Shown one piece after another: positions 1-12,130 of a stretch of 64,000 nt of DNA. The notes beneath the pieces are model-generated. The model did not search any database and was not told the origin of the DNA. It saw only the letters and a program-made list of their open reading frames with translations. Every line of letters starts with the position of its first letter. Within the stretch, counting starts at the first letter, position 1. The DNA is from an uncultured Polaribacter sp. (GTDB lineage Bacteria > Bacteroidota > Bacteroidia > Flavobacteriales > Flavobacteriaceae), in NCBI GenBank assembly GCA_947497755.1, contig CANMHT010000001.1, positions 682,001 to 746,000 on the forward strand, read 5' to 3'. Position numbers and translations under genes: made by a program.

Positions 1-107
1 CGTTTTGTTTACAATATATCTTATAGGATTCTTACTCGATTTACATAATTACAGAAAAGGTATCACTATTTAATTCCCAAATTAATCTCCCAATAATATC
101 AATTATC

Positions 108-3100
108 ATGCTTCAAAAAATTAGTATTAAAAAAGAAAAAAAGAACTCATTTAGGTCAAGAAGAACAAGTCTTTTATTAAGATTACTATTATTTTTGGTA
201 TCAGCGACTGTTCATAGTCAAGCAACTTTTACTTCAGGTGCTACAGCTACACAATTAGCTACTCAAATTACTGGGCCAGGAATTACCATTAATAATCCAC
301 AAATCATCTCTGGTGTAGGAACTCAATTAGGAGTTTTTTCTAACGGAATTGCTGGAGCTAACTTACAACTAAATACAGGTATTATCTTAACAACAAGCAC
401 CGTAGCAGAGTCATTTACAACAAATAGTAGTGGAGGAATCTCTTTAGGTCCTGGTACTTTTTATAATGACCCAGATCTTACAGGTATTGTAAGTTCTGCT
501 AATAGAGATGTTGTAGTTTTTCAATTCGAGGCCGTTTTAGACCCTTTGGCAACAGTGCTAACTATTGATTATCAGTTTATGTCTGATGAATACAATGAAT
601 ATGTATGTTCAAATATTAATGATGTATTTGGATATTTTGTTTCAGGACCTGGGATTTCTGGAACTCAAAACATTGCTTTAGTGCCAGGTACACCAAATCC
701 TGTAACAATTGCATCCATCAATAATGGAACAGTTGGTAGTCTTGGAAATATAGCCAATTGTATTGATTTAGGACAGTCGGCTTTATTTACAGACAATACT
801 GGTGGAGCAATTACTGTGGAATATGATGGTGTTACGAATAAATTACGTGCTACAGCAAAAGGCTTAACTCCTGGAGCAACTTATACGGTAAAATTGGCCA
901 TTGCAGATTCATCTGATGGAAGTTATGATTCAGCAGTACTAGTAAATTTAATAAGTGGTTTGGTTGATGATGATGGAGATGGTATCACTAATGATGTAGA
1001 TTTAGATGATGATAATGATGGTATTTATGATGTGATTGAAGATGCCAATACTGATAGTGATAATAATCCTTTAACAAATCCTACTGATACTGATGGTGAT
1101 GGAATTCCGAATTACTTAGATTTAGATTCTGATGGAGATGGAATTCCAGACAATATCGAAGCACAGACAACAAGCGGTTATATAGCACCTGGAGTATTTA
1201 CAGATGTAAATTCTGATGGAGTAAACGATGTCTATGCAGGAGGTTTGGCACCAGTAAATACAGATGGAACTGATTTAGATGATTATTTAGATACAGATGC
1301 AGATAATGACGGGACAAATGATCAGACAGAAGCCACGATTTCTTTTGTGGGAAATGTTGGAAATAATGGACTAGATAATGGATTAGAAGCAATTGATGAT
1401 TATGCTGATGTAAACGGAATATTAAATAATCCAGCAACACTTCCTGATGCAGATGGAGATGTTGGTTCTGGAGGAGATGTAGATTATAGAGATGCCATAA
1501 CACTTGGAGATAATGATGGAGACGGAATTAATGATGATGCCGATTTAGATGATGACAATGATGGGATTTTGGACTCTGTAGAATCTACTTGTGATTCACC
1601 AACCATTCAATTTGTAAATACACCAGATGCCTATTGGACATTAGATAACAATACCAATGACACAAGTGGAAACGCTCATAACGAAAACGGAAGTGCTAGT
1701 TTAACTTATAGTACAACGGCAATTCAAGGTTCTCATTCAGTAAACTTCAATGGAACTTCTCATACGATAAGATATAGTCAAGATGGAGGTTTTATGGAGC
1801 AAGCATATAGCAATATCAGTTTTTCTGCTTGGATAATGCCAAGTTCTTTATCAGGTAACCGAATTATTTATGAAGAAGGAGGAGGTACAAATGGAGCTAC
1901 TTTATGGTTAAATAATAACATTTTAACATATTCTGTACGTAATGGAGGTGGCGGTAGTCAAGTAAATGTTACTCACCAAACTCCATTAGTTGTAGATGGT
2001 ATTTGGCATCACGTAGCAGCTGTTTTTAGCAATGGAAATATTACAGTGTACTTAGATGGGATTCCGTCTAGTACAGTTCCAACAGGTTATGGTACTATTT
2101 CTGCTCATGGAAGTGACGGTGGTTTGGGAGGAGCATTTGGAGGAACACCATCTTCAGGAACTACTGGTTTTTATGCCGGTTTAATGGATGCTGTTAGATA
2201 TTCAAATACAACTGCTTGGCCTGCTGCAAGTATCTTAACTGAAGGTACAAAAGTTTGTGCTGGCTTAAATTTAGATATGGATGGAGATGGCTTAAACAAT
2301 CATTTAGATTTAGATTCAGACGGCGATGGAATTCCAGACAATATAGAAGCACAAACAACCAATGGTTATATTGTTCCAAATGGAGTTTATAATATTGTTG
2401 GTATTGATACAGCATATCCAAATGGACTTATTCCTGTAAATACTGACGGAACAGATACCGTAGATTATTTAGATGTAGATTCTGATAATGAAGGAGCTAA
2501 TGATACAGTTGAGGCAAGCATAACATTAACAGGTAGTGTTAATCCAAATGGGTTAGATGCTGCTGTAGCAACAACATCTTCTTATACAGATGTAAATGGG
2601 ACAATTAATGATCCTACTTTATTGCCAGATTCTGATTCTGATTTGGCAACAACTGGTGATGTAGACTTTAGAGATGCTATTGTAAATATTTCTGTTGGAA
2701 CAGGAAACTCTTTATGGTTACGAGGAGATATTGGTGTTATTGGAGGAGCAATGGTGACACAATGGGTGGATCAAAGTGATTTTAATGGAGATGGTGATTT
2801 TTCAAATGATGCAAACTTTACAGCACCTGGAGGTCAAGAACCCAATGCGGTAACTACTTTGTTAAATTTTAATCCAACATTAACTTTTACACCTGCTAAT
2901 GGAGATGTGTTAACTTTTACAGGAAATATAAATCCAAGAACCATGTATGTTGTTTATAATAATACATCAACAACTAGTTGGACAAGTGTATTTACAAATA
3001 ATGATGGAAACGGAATAGGGCATGGACATGTTAACGATACTCAGATATACCACAGTGGATTTACGCCTGCAAGTGTAAGAAATGGAAATGAGTATATCAA

Positions 3101-5735
3101 TGGATTATCAGTAAATTTTTTAAGTCAAGCAAGACCCGATAATTTTCAATTACAAACCAGAATATTTACTAGTAATTTATCTAATGCAAGTCATATTTAT
3201 TATGTAGGAAGGGATCGTAATTTTTTAGATCGTGTTATTGAAGGAAGTATTGCAGAAATTATCACTTTTACAGAGGCTCATTCTGATGCAGATAGACAAC
3301 GAATTGAAAGTTACTTAGGATTAAAATATGGATTTACTTTAAACGCTACAGATAATTCAGCTAGTATTACAGAAGGAGATTATGTTGCTTCTGATGGATT
3401 GACTAAATATTGGGATTATACAGCCAATTCATCTTATCATAATGATGTGGCAGGAATTGGACAAGACAATACTCAAGTATTAACTCAAAAGCAATCAAAA
3501 TCGGTAAACACTAATGCTTTAATTACTATTGGATTAGGAAATATTGCAACAGATAATGCTTCAAATACCAATACGTTTTCTTCAGATAAGAGTTTCTTGA
3601 TTTGGGGAAATGATAATGCTGTATTAGGAGCAACAAGTACATCTGGGGTTTTATGTGCTACAGATTTACGATTGGATAGAAATTGGAAAATTGTAGAGAC
3701 TGGTACAGTAGAAGAGGTTCAAATAGCCATTCCAAAAACTACTATTGACGCTCATTTAACCAATATAGCTAGATCTAAAGTTATGATTGTAGCAGATGAT
3801 ATTTCCTATACAACAAATGTAGAGTTTGTAGTTTTAACAGAAGCAGTTATTAATGGAGAAATACAATATACAGGGAATTACAATTTTGATGGCACTAAGT
3901 TTTTCACCTTTGCAGAAGTTGGAGGGATTACTTGGAGTGGGACAACGAGCTCATGGAATGGTGGGCAAGGAGTTGGAGGAGCACCAAGTACTAATGCGTT
4001 AGATAATGGAGAATTATTAACTATTGACGCAGAAGGAACAACAAATCATGCAACATTACCAGAAAATGCACAAGTAGGTTGTGTTTGGGTAACTGCAGGT
4101 TCTAAATTAATGGTGCCTTCTGGACAGTTTTTAGAAATAGCAGATCAATTATTTTTAGAAGGAGAAATACGTTTAATTGGTTCAGCACAATTAATACAAA
4201 CTCATACAGGTGTAAGTCAAGTAACAGGTTTAGGAAAAATTTATGTAGATCAGCAAGGAACAGCAGCTACTACATATAGATATAATTATTGGACTTCTCC
4301 AGTAAGTAATATTGGAGCATCAAATTTTACTGTGGATGCAGTAATGAAAGATGGTACAACACCAACTTCAGAAACATCTACGGCAACAGATATTAATTTT
4401 GTCTCTGGATACGATGGAGCAATAACAAACCCAATTACTATTTCTAATCATTGGATTTATGGATTTACCAATGCGCTTTCTGGAACAGGATGGATACAAC
4501 AAAAAGAAACGGGTACTTTTGATATTACTGATGGATTTACATTTAAAGGGCCAGGAGCAGTTCAAAATTATACTTTTGTTGGAACGCCAAATGATGGAAC
4601 ATATACATCAACAATTAGTGCTGGTTATTTAAGCTTACTAGGAAATCCGTATCCTTCAGCAATAGATTCACAACAGTTTTTTAGTGATAATATAGGAGTT
4701 GTAGAGACATTATATTTTTGGGAACATAAAGGAGATTCTAATACACATAATACAGGTGATTATATTGGAGGTTATGGATTGTTAAATGCATCTATGAGTG
4801 TTGCAGGAGTAGCTCCATTTAATGATGATACTGGAGGTCAAGGAAGCTTTACTTATACTGCTCCTGGTAGATATATACCAATTGGACAAGGCTTTTTTGT
4901 CTCTGCTGATGGCTCAGGAAATGTAACGTTTAACAACAGTCAGCGAGTATTTCAATTAGAAAATGAAAATGGAGGTTCTGATTCTTTTTTCTTTAAAAAT
5001 CAATCTAAAACAAATGTTTTATCAGTACCAAATACCAATGAGAATAGTTTACCAATTTTAAAATTAGGTTTTGATTTCATTAATAATGATGGAAAAAAAT
5101 TACATCGTCAGATAGGAATATCTTTTAAATCTGGAAATAAATTTTCTAAAGACGCTGGTTATGACAGTCCTATTTTTGATGTCAATACTACTGATGCCTA
5201 TTTTAGTTTTAATGATGCTAGACAAGATTTTATTATTGCTGGAATAGGAGAAATAACAGATGATCTAGAGTTCCCAATAGCCATTAAAATAGGAAACACT
5301 AATGAAATTACTTTAAGAGTTGATGAAATCTATAATATAGATAGAGATGTTTTTTTAGAAGATAAAGTAACCAATCAACTTTATAATTTAAAGAACTCAA
5401 TACCATTATCAATACCAATAGGAACTTATAAAGATCGATTTTATATCAAATTTGGTAAAAGTGCATTAAGCATTGATGATAATCCTTTAGTGAAAGGAAC
5501 AAAAATCTATATGAATCAACAATCAAAAGAATTAATAATTGAGAATACTACTGGTGATTTGCTTTTAGAAAAAGTTTTAATACATAATGTTTTAGGTCAA
5601 AAAGTAAAACAAGTTTCATTAAAAGAAAATTTAAAAGAGCATCGAATTTCGATAAAAGAGTTAATCTCAAACCTCTATATAATTAGTATTTATTCTAACA
5701 AAGGAAAAATTACAAAGAAGGTTTTTAGAGAATGA
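108..5735 (+). CDS. Large secreted protein: choice-of-anchor L-like N-terminus, Asp-rich thrombospondin type-3-like repeats, LamG/concanavalin-like region, T9SS type A C-terminal sorting domain
   Basis: 1875-aa ORF; hydrophobic N-terminal signal; repeated [19 protein letters not shown] motifs; C-terminal ...[21 protein letters not shown]...[29 protein letters not shown] typical of T9SS tails. Confidence 0.9.
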   Translation: MLQKISIKKEKKNSFRSRRTSLLLRLLLFLVSATVHSQATFTSGATATQLATQITGPGITINNPQIISGVGTQLGVFSNGIAGANLQLNTGIILTTSTVAESFTTNSSGGISLGPGTFYNDPDLTGIVSSANRDVVVFQFEAVLDPLATVLTIDYQFMSDEYNEYVCSNINDVFGYFVSGPGISGTQNIALVPGTPNPVTIASINNGTVGSLGNIANCIDLGQSALFTDNTGGAITVEYDGVTNKLRATAKGLTPGATYTVKLAIADSSDGSYDSAVLVNLISGLVDDDGDGITNDVDLDDDNDGIYDVIEDANTDSDNNPLTNPTDTDGDGIPNYLDLDSDGDGIPDNIEAQTTSGYIAPGVFTDVNSDGVNDVYAGGLAPVNTDGTDLDDYLDTDADNDGTNDQTEATISFVGNVGNNGLDNGLEAIDDYADVNGILNNPATLPDADGDVGSGGDVDYRDAITLGDNDGDGINDDADLDDDNDGILDSVESTCDSPTIQFVNTPDAYWTLDNNTNDTSGNAHNENGSASLTYSTTAIQGSHSVNFNGTSHTIRYSQDGGFMEQAYSNISFSAWIMPSSLSGNRIIYEEGGGTNGATLWLNNNILTYSVRNGGGGSQVNVTHQTPLVVDGIWHHVAAVFSNGNITVYLDGIPSSTVPTGYGTISAHGSDGGLGGAFGGTPSSGTTGFYAGLMDAVRYSNTTAWPAASILTEGTKVCAGLNLDMDGDGLNNHLDLDSDGDGIPDNIEAQTTNGYIVPNGVYNIVGIDTAYPNGLIPVNTDGTDTVDYLDVDSDNEGANDTVEASITLTGSVNPNGLDAAVATTSSYTDVNGTINDPTLLPDSDSDLATTGDVDFRDAIVNISVGTGNSLWLRGDIGVIGGAMVTQWVDQSDFNGDGDFSNDANFTAPGGQEPNAVTTLLNFNPTLTFTPANGDVLTFTGNINPRTMYVVYNNTSTTSWTSVFTNNDGNGIGHGHVNDTQIYHSGFTPASVRNGNEYINGLSVNFLSQARPDNFQLQTRIFTSNLSNASHIYYVGRDRNFLDRVIEGSIAEIITFTEAHSDADRQRIESYLGLKYGFTLNATDNSASITEGDYVASDGLTKYWDYTANSSYHNDVAGIGQDNTQVLTQKQSKSVNTNALITIGLGNIATDNASNTNTFSSDKSFLIWGNDNAVLGATSTSGVLCATDLRLDRNWKIVETGTVEEVQIAIPKTTIDAHLTNIARSKVMIVADDISYTTNVEFVVLTEAVINGEIQYTGNYNFDGTKFFTFAEVGGITWSGTTSSWNGGQGVGGAPSTNALDNGELLTIDAEGTTNHATLPENAQVGCVWVTAGSKLMVPSGQFLEIADQLFLEGEIRLIGSAQLIQTHTGVSQVTGLGKIYVDQQGTAATTYRYNYWTSPVSNIGASNFTVDAVMKDGTTPTSETSTATDINFVSGYDGAITNPITISNHWIYGFTNALSGTGWIQQKETGTFDITDGFTFKGPGAVQNYTFVGTPNDGTYTSTISAGYLSLLGNPYPSAIDSQQFFSDNIGVVETLYFWEHKGDSNTHNTGDYIGGYGLLNASMSVAGVAPFNDDTGGQGSFTYTAPGRYIPIGQGFFVSADGSGNVTFNNSQRVFQLENENGGSDSFFFKNQSKTNVLSVPNTNENSLPILKLGFDFINNDGKKLHRQIGISFKSGNKFSKDAGYDSPIFDVNTTDAYFSFNDARQDFIIAGIGEITDDLEFPIAIKIGNTNEITLRVDEIYNIDRDVFLEDKVTNQLYNLKNSIPLSIPIGTYKDRFYIKFGKSALSIDDNPLVKGTKIYMNQQSKELIIENTTGDLLLEKVLIHNVLGQKVKQVSLKENLKEHRISIKELISNLYIISIYSNKGKITKKVFRE

Positions 5736-5842
5736 TTTTGTGTAAAAGAACACTAAACCTTAAATCAAATTAAAAGGAAGTGATGTAAGCATAAATAATA
5801 GTAAAAAACCCCCCACTAACTAAAGAACATAAAAATAGAAAA

Positions 5843-6376
5843 ATGAAAAGAGATGAAACAATTAAAAAAAGATGGAATAAAAATTACATTTTAATACTAA
5901 TGTTATTTTTATTAGGAACTTTTAGTTATGGACAAAATTGGAATGATAGAACTGATGGAAAAGAATATTTAGCCATTAGTACTTCAATGGATGTCAATGC
6001 AAATTTGCAAGGAACTTCAAAGAATATTGCTTTGGAAATAGAAAAACTATTTAAAAGGATATATGTTAGAGCAGAATTTAGGCACGTAAATAATACTAAA
6101 AGTGCTTACGGTGATGTTTCAGTAGCATCTGGAGTGCATTTTTCATTTTTCGATATGAATGAAAGTTTTTATGTAGGTGTGAGAGAAGGTGCAATATTTA
6201 GAAATAAAAAAGTATTTAATACTGTAGGAGGAGAAATGGGAATTAGTTTGCGGTTAAACAAAATGCTAGTCGTTGGAGTTAGAACAACACTAGATTACCG
6301 AACAGATTTAAAAATATGGAATTTGCCAAGTAAGTTTGTAAATAGTAACTATATAAAAGTAGGTTATGTTTTCTAA
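5843..6376 (+). CDS. Hypothetical exported protein, possibly small outer-membrane beta-barrel
   Basis: 177-aa ORF with signal peptide (ILILMLFLLGTFSYGQ), alternating amphipathic C-terminal strands ending in aromatic F. Confidence 0.6.
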   Translation: MKRDETIKKRWNKNYILILMLFLLGTFSYGQNWNDRTDGKEYLAISTSMDVNANLQGTSKNIALEIEKLFKRIYVRAEFRHVNNTKSAYGDVSVASGVHFSFFDMNESFYVGVREGAIFRNKKVFNTVGGEMGISLRLNKMLVVGVRTTLDYRTDLKIWNLPSKFVNSNYIKVGYVF

Positions 6377-6481
6377 ATTATAAATTCCTGTTTAAGAAGT
6401 GAGAAAAGAATTTTAACAGATACAATAAAGTCATTATGATTTTTATTGTAGTGTCTTATTTTTTATTAATAGTTCTATATG

Positions 6482-6561
6482 AAAAAACCCAAAACTTTAT
6501 GTTTTGGGTTTTTGTTTGTAGCGAGGAGCAGATTTGAACTGCCGACCTCAGGGTTATGAAT
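6482..6561. repeat. 80-bp direct repeat copy 1 (terminator plus 3' half of tRNA-Met); partner at 12729-12808
   Basis: Aligned by eye to 12729-12808 with constant offset 6247; one mismatch, in the terminator loop (ctttaT vs ctttaG). Confidence 0.97.
6519..6561 (-). pseudogene. Truncated tRNA-Met fragment (anticodon loop to 3' end only)
   Basis: Identical to 12766-12808 of the intact tRNA, then diverges (ttatttctat); no 5' half. Confidence 0.92.
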
Positions 6562-6700
6562 TATTTCTATTTAGATTATTGAGAAATGAAGAACTCTCTA
6601 ATTAATTTATTACTGAGTATTATGGTAAATTTAATTTATACATAATTGAATGTTTAATACATTTAAAAATCTATTATATTTGAAAGAAAATCAATTAACT

Positions 6701-7699
6701 ATGAAAAAAAATATACTCTTTATTTTTTTATTTTTCACTTTTTTATCTTTTTCACAGAATACATATACTGTAGATAATAGAACAGGATCAATTGCAGATT
6801 ATACAGATCTACAAACCGCTATTGATAAAGTTCCAGTTGAAAGTATTTTGATAGTACATGGAAGTACTACCAGTTATGGAAGCATAAACATTTCAAAAAA
6901 AATAATAATTAAAGGAACTGGGTATTTTTTAGATGAAAACTCAAAAACTCAAAGTAACGTTAACAGTTCTAAATTAGGAGGAGTATATTTTAGAGCAGGG
7001 GCATCTGGGGCGATTATTACTGGACTGGATATAGAACCAGTAATTATTTATGATGAGGTTTCAAATGTATCTATTTTAAGAAATCGAATAAAGTATATAA
7101 AAGATGAAAACGAGAAAGGAACAAATATTTTAGTTTCAAATAATTTTATATATAGTTCATTTAAAACAAATCCAAATAGTTCAGCTACATCGACAGGAAT
7201 TTTACTTTCAGATAGTAAAATAACAGGTAATATAATAATTTCTAGAGTTACTGGGCGAAGATTAGAATTAACAAATAATATTCTTTCTGGAAATGTAATT
7301 CATGGGAATTACATGTATAATTCTATTATTAAAAATAATGTATATAAAACAGGGCTTTATGATAGTAGTGCTTCGTTTTCAAACACTATAAAAAATAATA
7401 TTATAAAAAGCACAGTTGACCAAACAGGTTCTGATGGGAATATTTACAAATCCTCAATTGATAATTTATTTATTAATAGTACAGATTCTAGATACACTTC
7501 TGATGGTAGATATATTTTAAAAAATGGTTCAATTGCTATTGGTGCTGGAGAAAACGGTGTAGATGTTGGCCCTTTTGGAGGAGGTTATAAACTCTCAGGA
7601 ATACCTGATATTCCAAATATTTATGAGTTTATTGTACCAACTACAGGGTATACAAATGATGGTATTCAGGTAAAAGTTAAAATAAAAAGTAACAACTAA
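6701..7699 (+). CDS. Secreted parallel beta-helix (pectate-lyase-like fold) protein
   Basis: Internal Met at 6701 gives a clean signal peptide MKKNILFIFLFFTFLSFSQ (ORF track start is 6650); repeated short Asn/Ile-rich rungs (NNILSGNVIHGNYMYNSIIKNNVY). Confidence 0.65.
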   Translation: MKKNILFIFLFFTFLSFSQNTYTVDNRTGSIADYTDLQTAIDKVPVESILIVHGSTTSYGSINISKKIIIKGTGYFLDENSKTQSNVNSSKLGGVYFRAGASGAIITGLDIEPVIIYDEVSNVSILRNRIKYIKDENEKGTNILVSNNFIYSSFKTNPNSSATSTGILLSDSKITGNIIISRVTGRRLELTNNILSGNVIHGNYMYNSIIKNNVYKTGLYDSSASFSNTIKNNIIKSTVDQTGSDGNIYKSSIDNLFINSTDSRYTSDGRYILKNGSIAIGAGENGVDVGPFGGGYKLSGIPDIPNIYEFIVPTTGYTNDGIQVKVKIKSNN

Positions 7700-7707
7700 A
7701 AAAGGTT

Positions 7708-10700
7708 ATGAAAAAAGTATTTTTTCTACTAGCCTTTTTTATAGGAGGCTTTATTTATGGACAAAATATAACCAAAGTTGAGTATTTTTTTGATACTGAC
7801 CCTGGTTATGATAATGGTACTTCAATTAGTTTTACCCCAAGTTCTGAATTAGACTTAAATATCAATATTCCCGTCAATAATTTATCACTTGGGGTACATA
7901 CTTTATATATAAGAGCAAAAGATAAAAACAATATTTGGAGCTTATATGATAAGCGTAGTTTTTATGTGGCTAAAGGTAGTAGCACAATCCCTAACATTAC
8001 ACAAATAGAATACTTCTTTGATGATGATCCAGGTTATGGAAAAGGGAAACAGTTAACGTTTACTGAAAACACAGAGATTGATAAAGATTTTGTTATTCCT
8101 TTAGTTGGTTTAACATCTGGTAACCATACTCTTTATATTAGAGCTAAAGATACTTATGGAAAATGGAGTTTATATAGTCAAGGTAATGTGACTGTTACCG
8201 ATTGGAACTGTAATTATGCTGATGTAAACTCAACCCATTGGTGGTATAACGCAGTACAAGATTTATGCGGAAAAAGAGTAATAGATAATAATGGTTTAGC
8301 AAGACCAGATGAATTTATCAATAGAGCTGAATTGGCTAAAGTGTCGTATAAGAGTATTGATTTGCAAAATAATTCATTAGCAGATAATTTTCCAACACCA
8401 TATATCGATTTACAAGATGAAAATATATGGTATTTCAAATTTGCAAAAAACTTATCTTATTTAGAGTTTGGTGATGGAGTTGCTCCTTTTCAAAAAGATT
8501 TTGCCAATTTTAGGCCATCAGGAAAAATAACAAGAGCTCATGTTTTAAAAGTTCTTTTAGAAACTTGGAATATTGATGAAAAAGACAATTCAGGAAACAA
8601 TCCTTATAGTGATGTAAATACAAGTCATGAAGCTTATGATTATATTATTAAAGCCAAGGATTTAGGTATTATTGAAAGTGGTAGTAATTTCAGACCTAAT
8701 GATAATGCGTTAAGAGCTGAAGTGTTCGTTATGCTTCATCGTATATTAACAGTAAATCCACAAACTAAGCCTACTGTAACTATAGATAGTTTTTTAAGAG
8801 TTGGTAACTATACCCCGCAAAATTTAAATAACTTTTCTTCTATTCACAGTGGTAATTTTAACCATTATACAGAAACCAGTTTTGGTATTTCAAGTGTTGG
8901 TATTCCTTTAACCTTTAGTCATACCTATAACAGTTATTTATCAGATATGCCTAAGGAACTTTCCTATCTTCAACCTTTAGGAAAGATGTGGACACATTCT
9001 TTTAACAGTTATATACAAGAAATTAAAGCTGATGAGGCTTTTCCTGAATATTTTAGAATTGCTTTAACCCTTCCAAATGGTGGTTTTCAGTTTTATAAAA
9101 AGCAAGACCAAAATTATGTGCCTGAAACAGAAGGTATTTATGACGAGTTAGAAAAAACGGGAGCAAATGAATTTACACTCACTACTAAAGGGCAAATTGT
9201 TTATACTTTCTTAAAAGCAAATGCTGACTCTCGTTTTTATGCTCTTAAATCTATAAAAGATAGAAATGATAATACGCTTACGATTACTTATGAAGAGGGA
9301 GTAACAGAAATTGAAGAAGATGGAGTAAAGGAAAAACTTATCAGAGTTAAAGAAGTAACGGGAACAGCAGGCAGAACATTAATATTTTCTTACTACACAC
9401 AATCTGATTTATTAAAACAAGTAACAGATCCTTTAGGTAGAAATGTTTATTTTACTTATGATGCTTTTGGTTATTTACAATCATATCTTAATCCAAAAGG
9501 GAATCTAACAGTTTATAATTATGGCTTAGCTCAAGAAAGAGATTTATTGAAAACCATCAGATTACCGAAAGGAAATGTGATTACTAGTAGTTATGAAAAC
9601 AAGAAGTTAAAAAGTATTGAAACTAGTGGAGTTGACCCTAAGAAATACACTTATGTTTATGATGACGCTAAAGGATATATAGACGAAATAATTTCTCCAA
9701 CTGGTAAAAAAACAGAAATTGATTTCAACAAATATGGAAATTTAACGAATCTAAAAGAAGGTACTACCAAAGTTGAAATTAAATATGAAAATACTAATCA
9801 TATAAATTATCCAACAGAGGTAACTTACAACACTCAAAAGACTTCTGTTACCTATGATGATAAAGGTAATATTCTTCAAAGAATGTTACCAGAAGGTGTT
9901 ACACAAACCTATCAATATAATGCACGTAATGATATTGAACAATTTACAGACCCAAAAGGGAATCTATATGAATATGGTTATGACTCAAAAGGGAACTTAA
10001 CAAGTGTAAAAACACCTAGAGCAATTACTAATTTTACTGTAAATGATAAAGGATTAGTTACTCAAGTAACAAATCCAGAAAATATTACTGTTAGTTTTAC
10101 GTATGACGCTTATGGAAATGTTGTGCAGACTACTGCACCAGAAGAAATTACTACCAGTGCAACCTTTGATATTGCCAGTCGATTATTGACTAGTACCAAT
10201 CCTAAAGGAAATACTATTTCGTATACTTATGATGCGAATGACAATTTATTAAGCGAACTATTTGGTGGTCAAACTACGGCTTATGAGTTTGATGCAAATG
10301 ATAACCTAACCAAGATTATCAATGCTAAAAACAAAGCTACTACACTTACTTATGATACCAATGATGATACTCTAACTTCTGTACATTTTGGTACAGCTAC
10401 TGATGAATATACGTATTATGATGATGGTTCTATTAAGACCTATACAAATCCAAAGGGTACTGTATTTACTTATACCTATGATGATCAAAACAGATTAGAA
10501 AAAGTTACAGATGGAGGAAAGACAATAAATTACACTTATGATAGTAAAGATAGAACTCATACTGTAACAAATGAAAATGGTACAATTACTTATGGTTATG
10601 ATGATTTAGACCGTGTTACTTCTACAGAATATGGTGGGAAAACTGTAGGTTATAGTTATGACAAGAATAGCAATGTAAAAAGTATTACCTATCCAGATGG

Positions 10701-12126
10701 GAAACAAGTAACGTATTCTTACTATTCTGATAATCTCCTAAAGACAGTCACAGACTGGAACGGTCATTTGACCGAATATACATATAGAAATGATGGCTTA
10801 TTGAATTCTACAGCTTATCCAAATGGTACAAAATGTACTTATTTATATGACGGAGCAGGAAGAATGGTAGCGAAGACTTGGAAAAAGTCTGATGATAGCA
10901 TTATTAACGCTTACAGTTTTCATTTGGATAAGATGGGTAATCATACCCAAGAGATAAAGACTGAGCCTTTTGGTGTAATTCCTTTAAATATAGAAACACA
11001 AAACTACAGTTATACAGATGCCAACCGTTTAGAATCTGTTAATAATACAGCTTTTGATTTTGATAAAAATGGAAACAACACTGTAAAAGGAAACACACAA
11101 TACAGTTACGATATTTACGATAGACTAATTGGAATTTCTAAAACAGGTTATACAGCTCAATACAAGTATGATGCGCTAGGTAACCGCCGAGAAAAAACGG
11201 TAAACGGTGCTACGCAACGTTTTGTATTAGATATTTTAGGACTGAGTAATGTACTTGCAGAAACCGATGAACATGGAAATTACCAAAACTATTATGTTTA
11301 TGGTTTAGGGTTAATATCTCGTACAGATAATAATGATAATACGCATTATTATCACGATGATTTTAGAGGTAGTACCATTGCTATGACCAATGATAGTGAA
11401 ACTATTACTCATAAATACGCTTATGACGATTTTGGAAAAGTAACCCAAATAGAAGAAGCTAATTTTAACCCATATAGATATGTAGGGAAGTACGGAATCC
11501 AATATGAGGATGAAGACCTTTACTTTATGCGAGCAAGGTATTATAATCCTGATGTTGGTCGCTTTTTAACAGAAGATCCTATATGGGCTACTAATCTTTA
11601 TCCTTATGCAGGGAATAATCCTGTGATGAATGTTGATGTTAGTGGAGCTAAAAGTGTAGAGTTGAATTTCGGTTACAATCTTATCTTGTTTTACTCGGTA
11701 ATACTTGAAAATATTAAAATATCATGTGACTTAAATTATTGCTCTATATATCACACTAATGGTAGTGGTTTTTCAACCGTAAAACATAATATTAAATCAT
11801 TTATTAACACAGGAATTAGTTCTTGTACTAGAGAGCAAAATAATGGAGCAGATTTTGAATTAAATGCTGATTTAGAACTTTCTAAAGACTTAAGGTTTCC
11901 GGATATTCTTGTAAGTTATTCTTCAGTAAATAATTGTTATTTTGCAGGCTTTGAGTACTCATTAGAAATAGATTCTTCAAAAACTTCGATTGATTTTATA
12001 ACTTCTGAAACTAAAGAAGTTGATGTAATAAGGACTCCTCCCAAATTTTTTAGTGATATATTACGAGAATGGATATATATAGAGACAAAATTTGATGTTT
12101 TTAATCTTAATAATTTCAAAAATTAG
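7708..12126 (+). CDS. SLH-domain-containing YD/RHS-repeat protein with RHS core motif and variable C-terminal domain
   Basis: Signal peptide; two N-terminal ~70-aa repeats (ITKVEYFFDTDPGY / ITQIEYFFDDDPGY); SLH-like motifs; many YDxxGN repeats; RHS core YYNPDVGRFLTEDPIWATNLYPYAGNNPVMNVDVSGA, then ~157 unrelated residues. Confidence 0.9.
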   Translation: MKKVFFLLAFFIGGFIYGQNITKVEYFFDTDPGYDNGTSISFTPSSELDLNINIPVNNLSLGVHTLYIRAKDKNNIWSLYDKRSFYVAKGSSTIPNITQIEYFFDDDPGYGKGKQLTFTENTEIDKDFVIPLVGLTSGNHTLYIRAKDTYGKWSLYSQGNVTVTDWNCNYADVNSTHWWYNAVQDLCGKRVIDNNGLARPDEFINRAELAKVSYKSIDLQNNSLADNFPTPYIDLQDENIWYFKFAKNLSYLEFGDGVAPFQKDFANFRPSGKITRAHVLKVLLETWNIDEKDNSGNNPYSDVNTSHEAYDYIIKAKDLGIIESGSNFRPNDNALRAEVFVMLHRILTVNPQTKPTVTIDSFLRVGNYTPQNLNNFSSIHSGNFNHYTETSFGISSVGIPLTFSHTYNSYLSDMPKELSYLQPLGKMWTHSFNSYIQEIKADEAFPEYFRIALTLPNGGFQFYKKQDQNYVPETEGIYDELEKTGANEFTLTTKGQIVYTFLKANADSRFYALKSIKDRNDNTLTITYEEGVTEIEEDGVKEKLIRVKEVTGTAGRTLIFSYYTQSDLLKQVTDPLGRNVYFTYDAFGYLQSYLNPKGNLTVYNYGLAQERDLLKTIRLPKGNVITSSYENKKLKSIETSGVDPKKYTYVYDDAKGYIDEIISPTGKKTEIDFNKYGNLTNLKEGTTKVEIKYENTNHINYPTEVTYNTQKTSVTYDDKGNILQRMLPEGVTQTYQYNARNDIEQFTDPKGNLYEYGYDSKGNLTSVKTPRAITNFTVNDKGLVTQVTNPENITVSFTYDAYGNVVQTTAPEEITTSATFDIASRLLTSTNPKGNTISYTYDANDNLLSELFGGQTTAYEFDANDNLTKIINAKNKATTLTYDTNDDTLTSVHFGTATDEYTYYDDGSIKTYTNPKGTVFTYTYDDQNRLEKVTDGGKTINYTYDSKDRTHTVTNENGTITYGYDDLDRVTSTEYGGKTVGYSYDKNSNVKSITYPDGKQVTYSYYSDNLLKTVTDWNGHLTEYTYRNDGLLNSTAYPNGTKCTYLYDGAGRMVAKTWKKSDDSIINAYSFHLDKMGNHTQEIKTEPFGVIPLNIETQNYSYTDANRLESVNNTAFDFDKNGNNTVKGNTQYSYDIYDRLIGISKTGYTAQYKYDALGNRREKTVNGATQRFVLDILGLSNVLAETDEHGNYQNYYVYGLGLISRTDNNDNTHYYHDDFRGSTIAMTNDSETITHKYAYDDFGKVTQIEEANFNPYRYVGKYGIQYEDEDLYFMRARYYNPDVGRFLTEDPIWATNLYPYAGNNPVMNVDVSGAKSVELNFGYNLILFYSVILENIKISCDLNYCSIYHTNGSGFSTVKHNIKSFINTGISSCTREQNNGADFELNADLELSKDLRFPDILVSYSSVNNCYFAGFEYSLEIDSSKTSIDFITSETKEVDVIRTPPKFFSDILREWIYIETKFDVFNLNNFKN

Positions 12127-12130
12127 AAAA

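Noticed and set aside
1198-1503. Minus-strand ORF of 101 aa rich in Leu/His (similarly 2194-2421)
   Set aside because: Antisense of Asp-codon-rich thrombospondin-like repeats (GAT/GAC read backwards); low-complexity product and no ribosome-binding context, so a shadow ORF.
960-1600. CRISPR-like or tandem DNA repeat array in the GAT-rich stretch
   Set aside because: Irregular spacing and in-frame coding of calcium-binding-like Asp motifs; no conserved palindromic direct repeat and no cas genes.
6519-6561. Second functional tRNA-Met gene
   Set aside because: Only the anticodon loop to 3' end is present; no 5' acceptor, D-arm or 5' anticodon stem follows.
7708-12126. Tc toxin or T6SS-linked RHS system
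   Set aside because: No TcA/TcB, VgrG, PAAR, Hcp or DUF4123-like gene seen nearby.
12092-12130. Upstream start for the mini-YD protein
   Set aside because: Would overlap the RHS gene and bury the signal peptide; Met at 12131 gives a conventional signal sequence.
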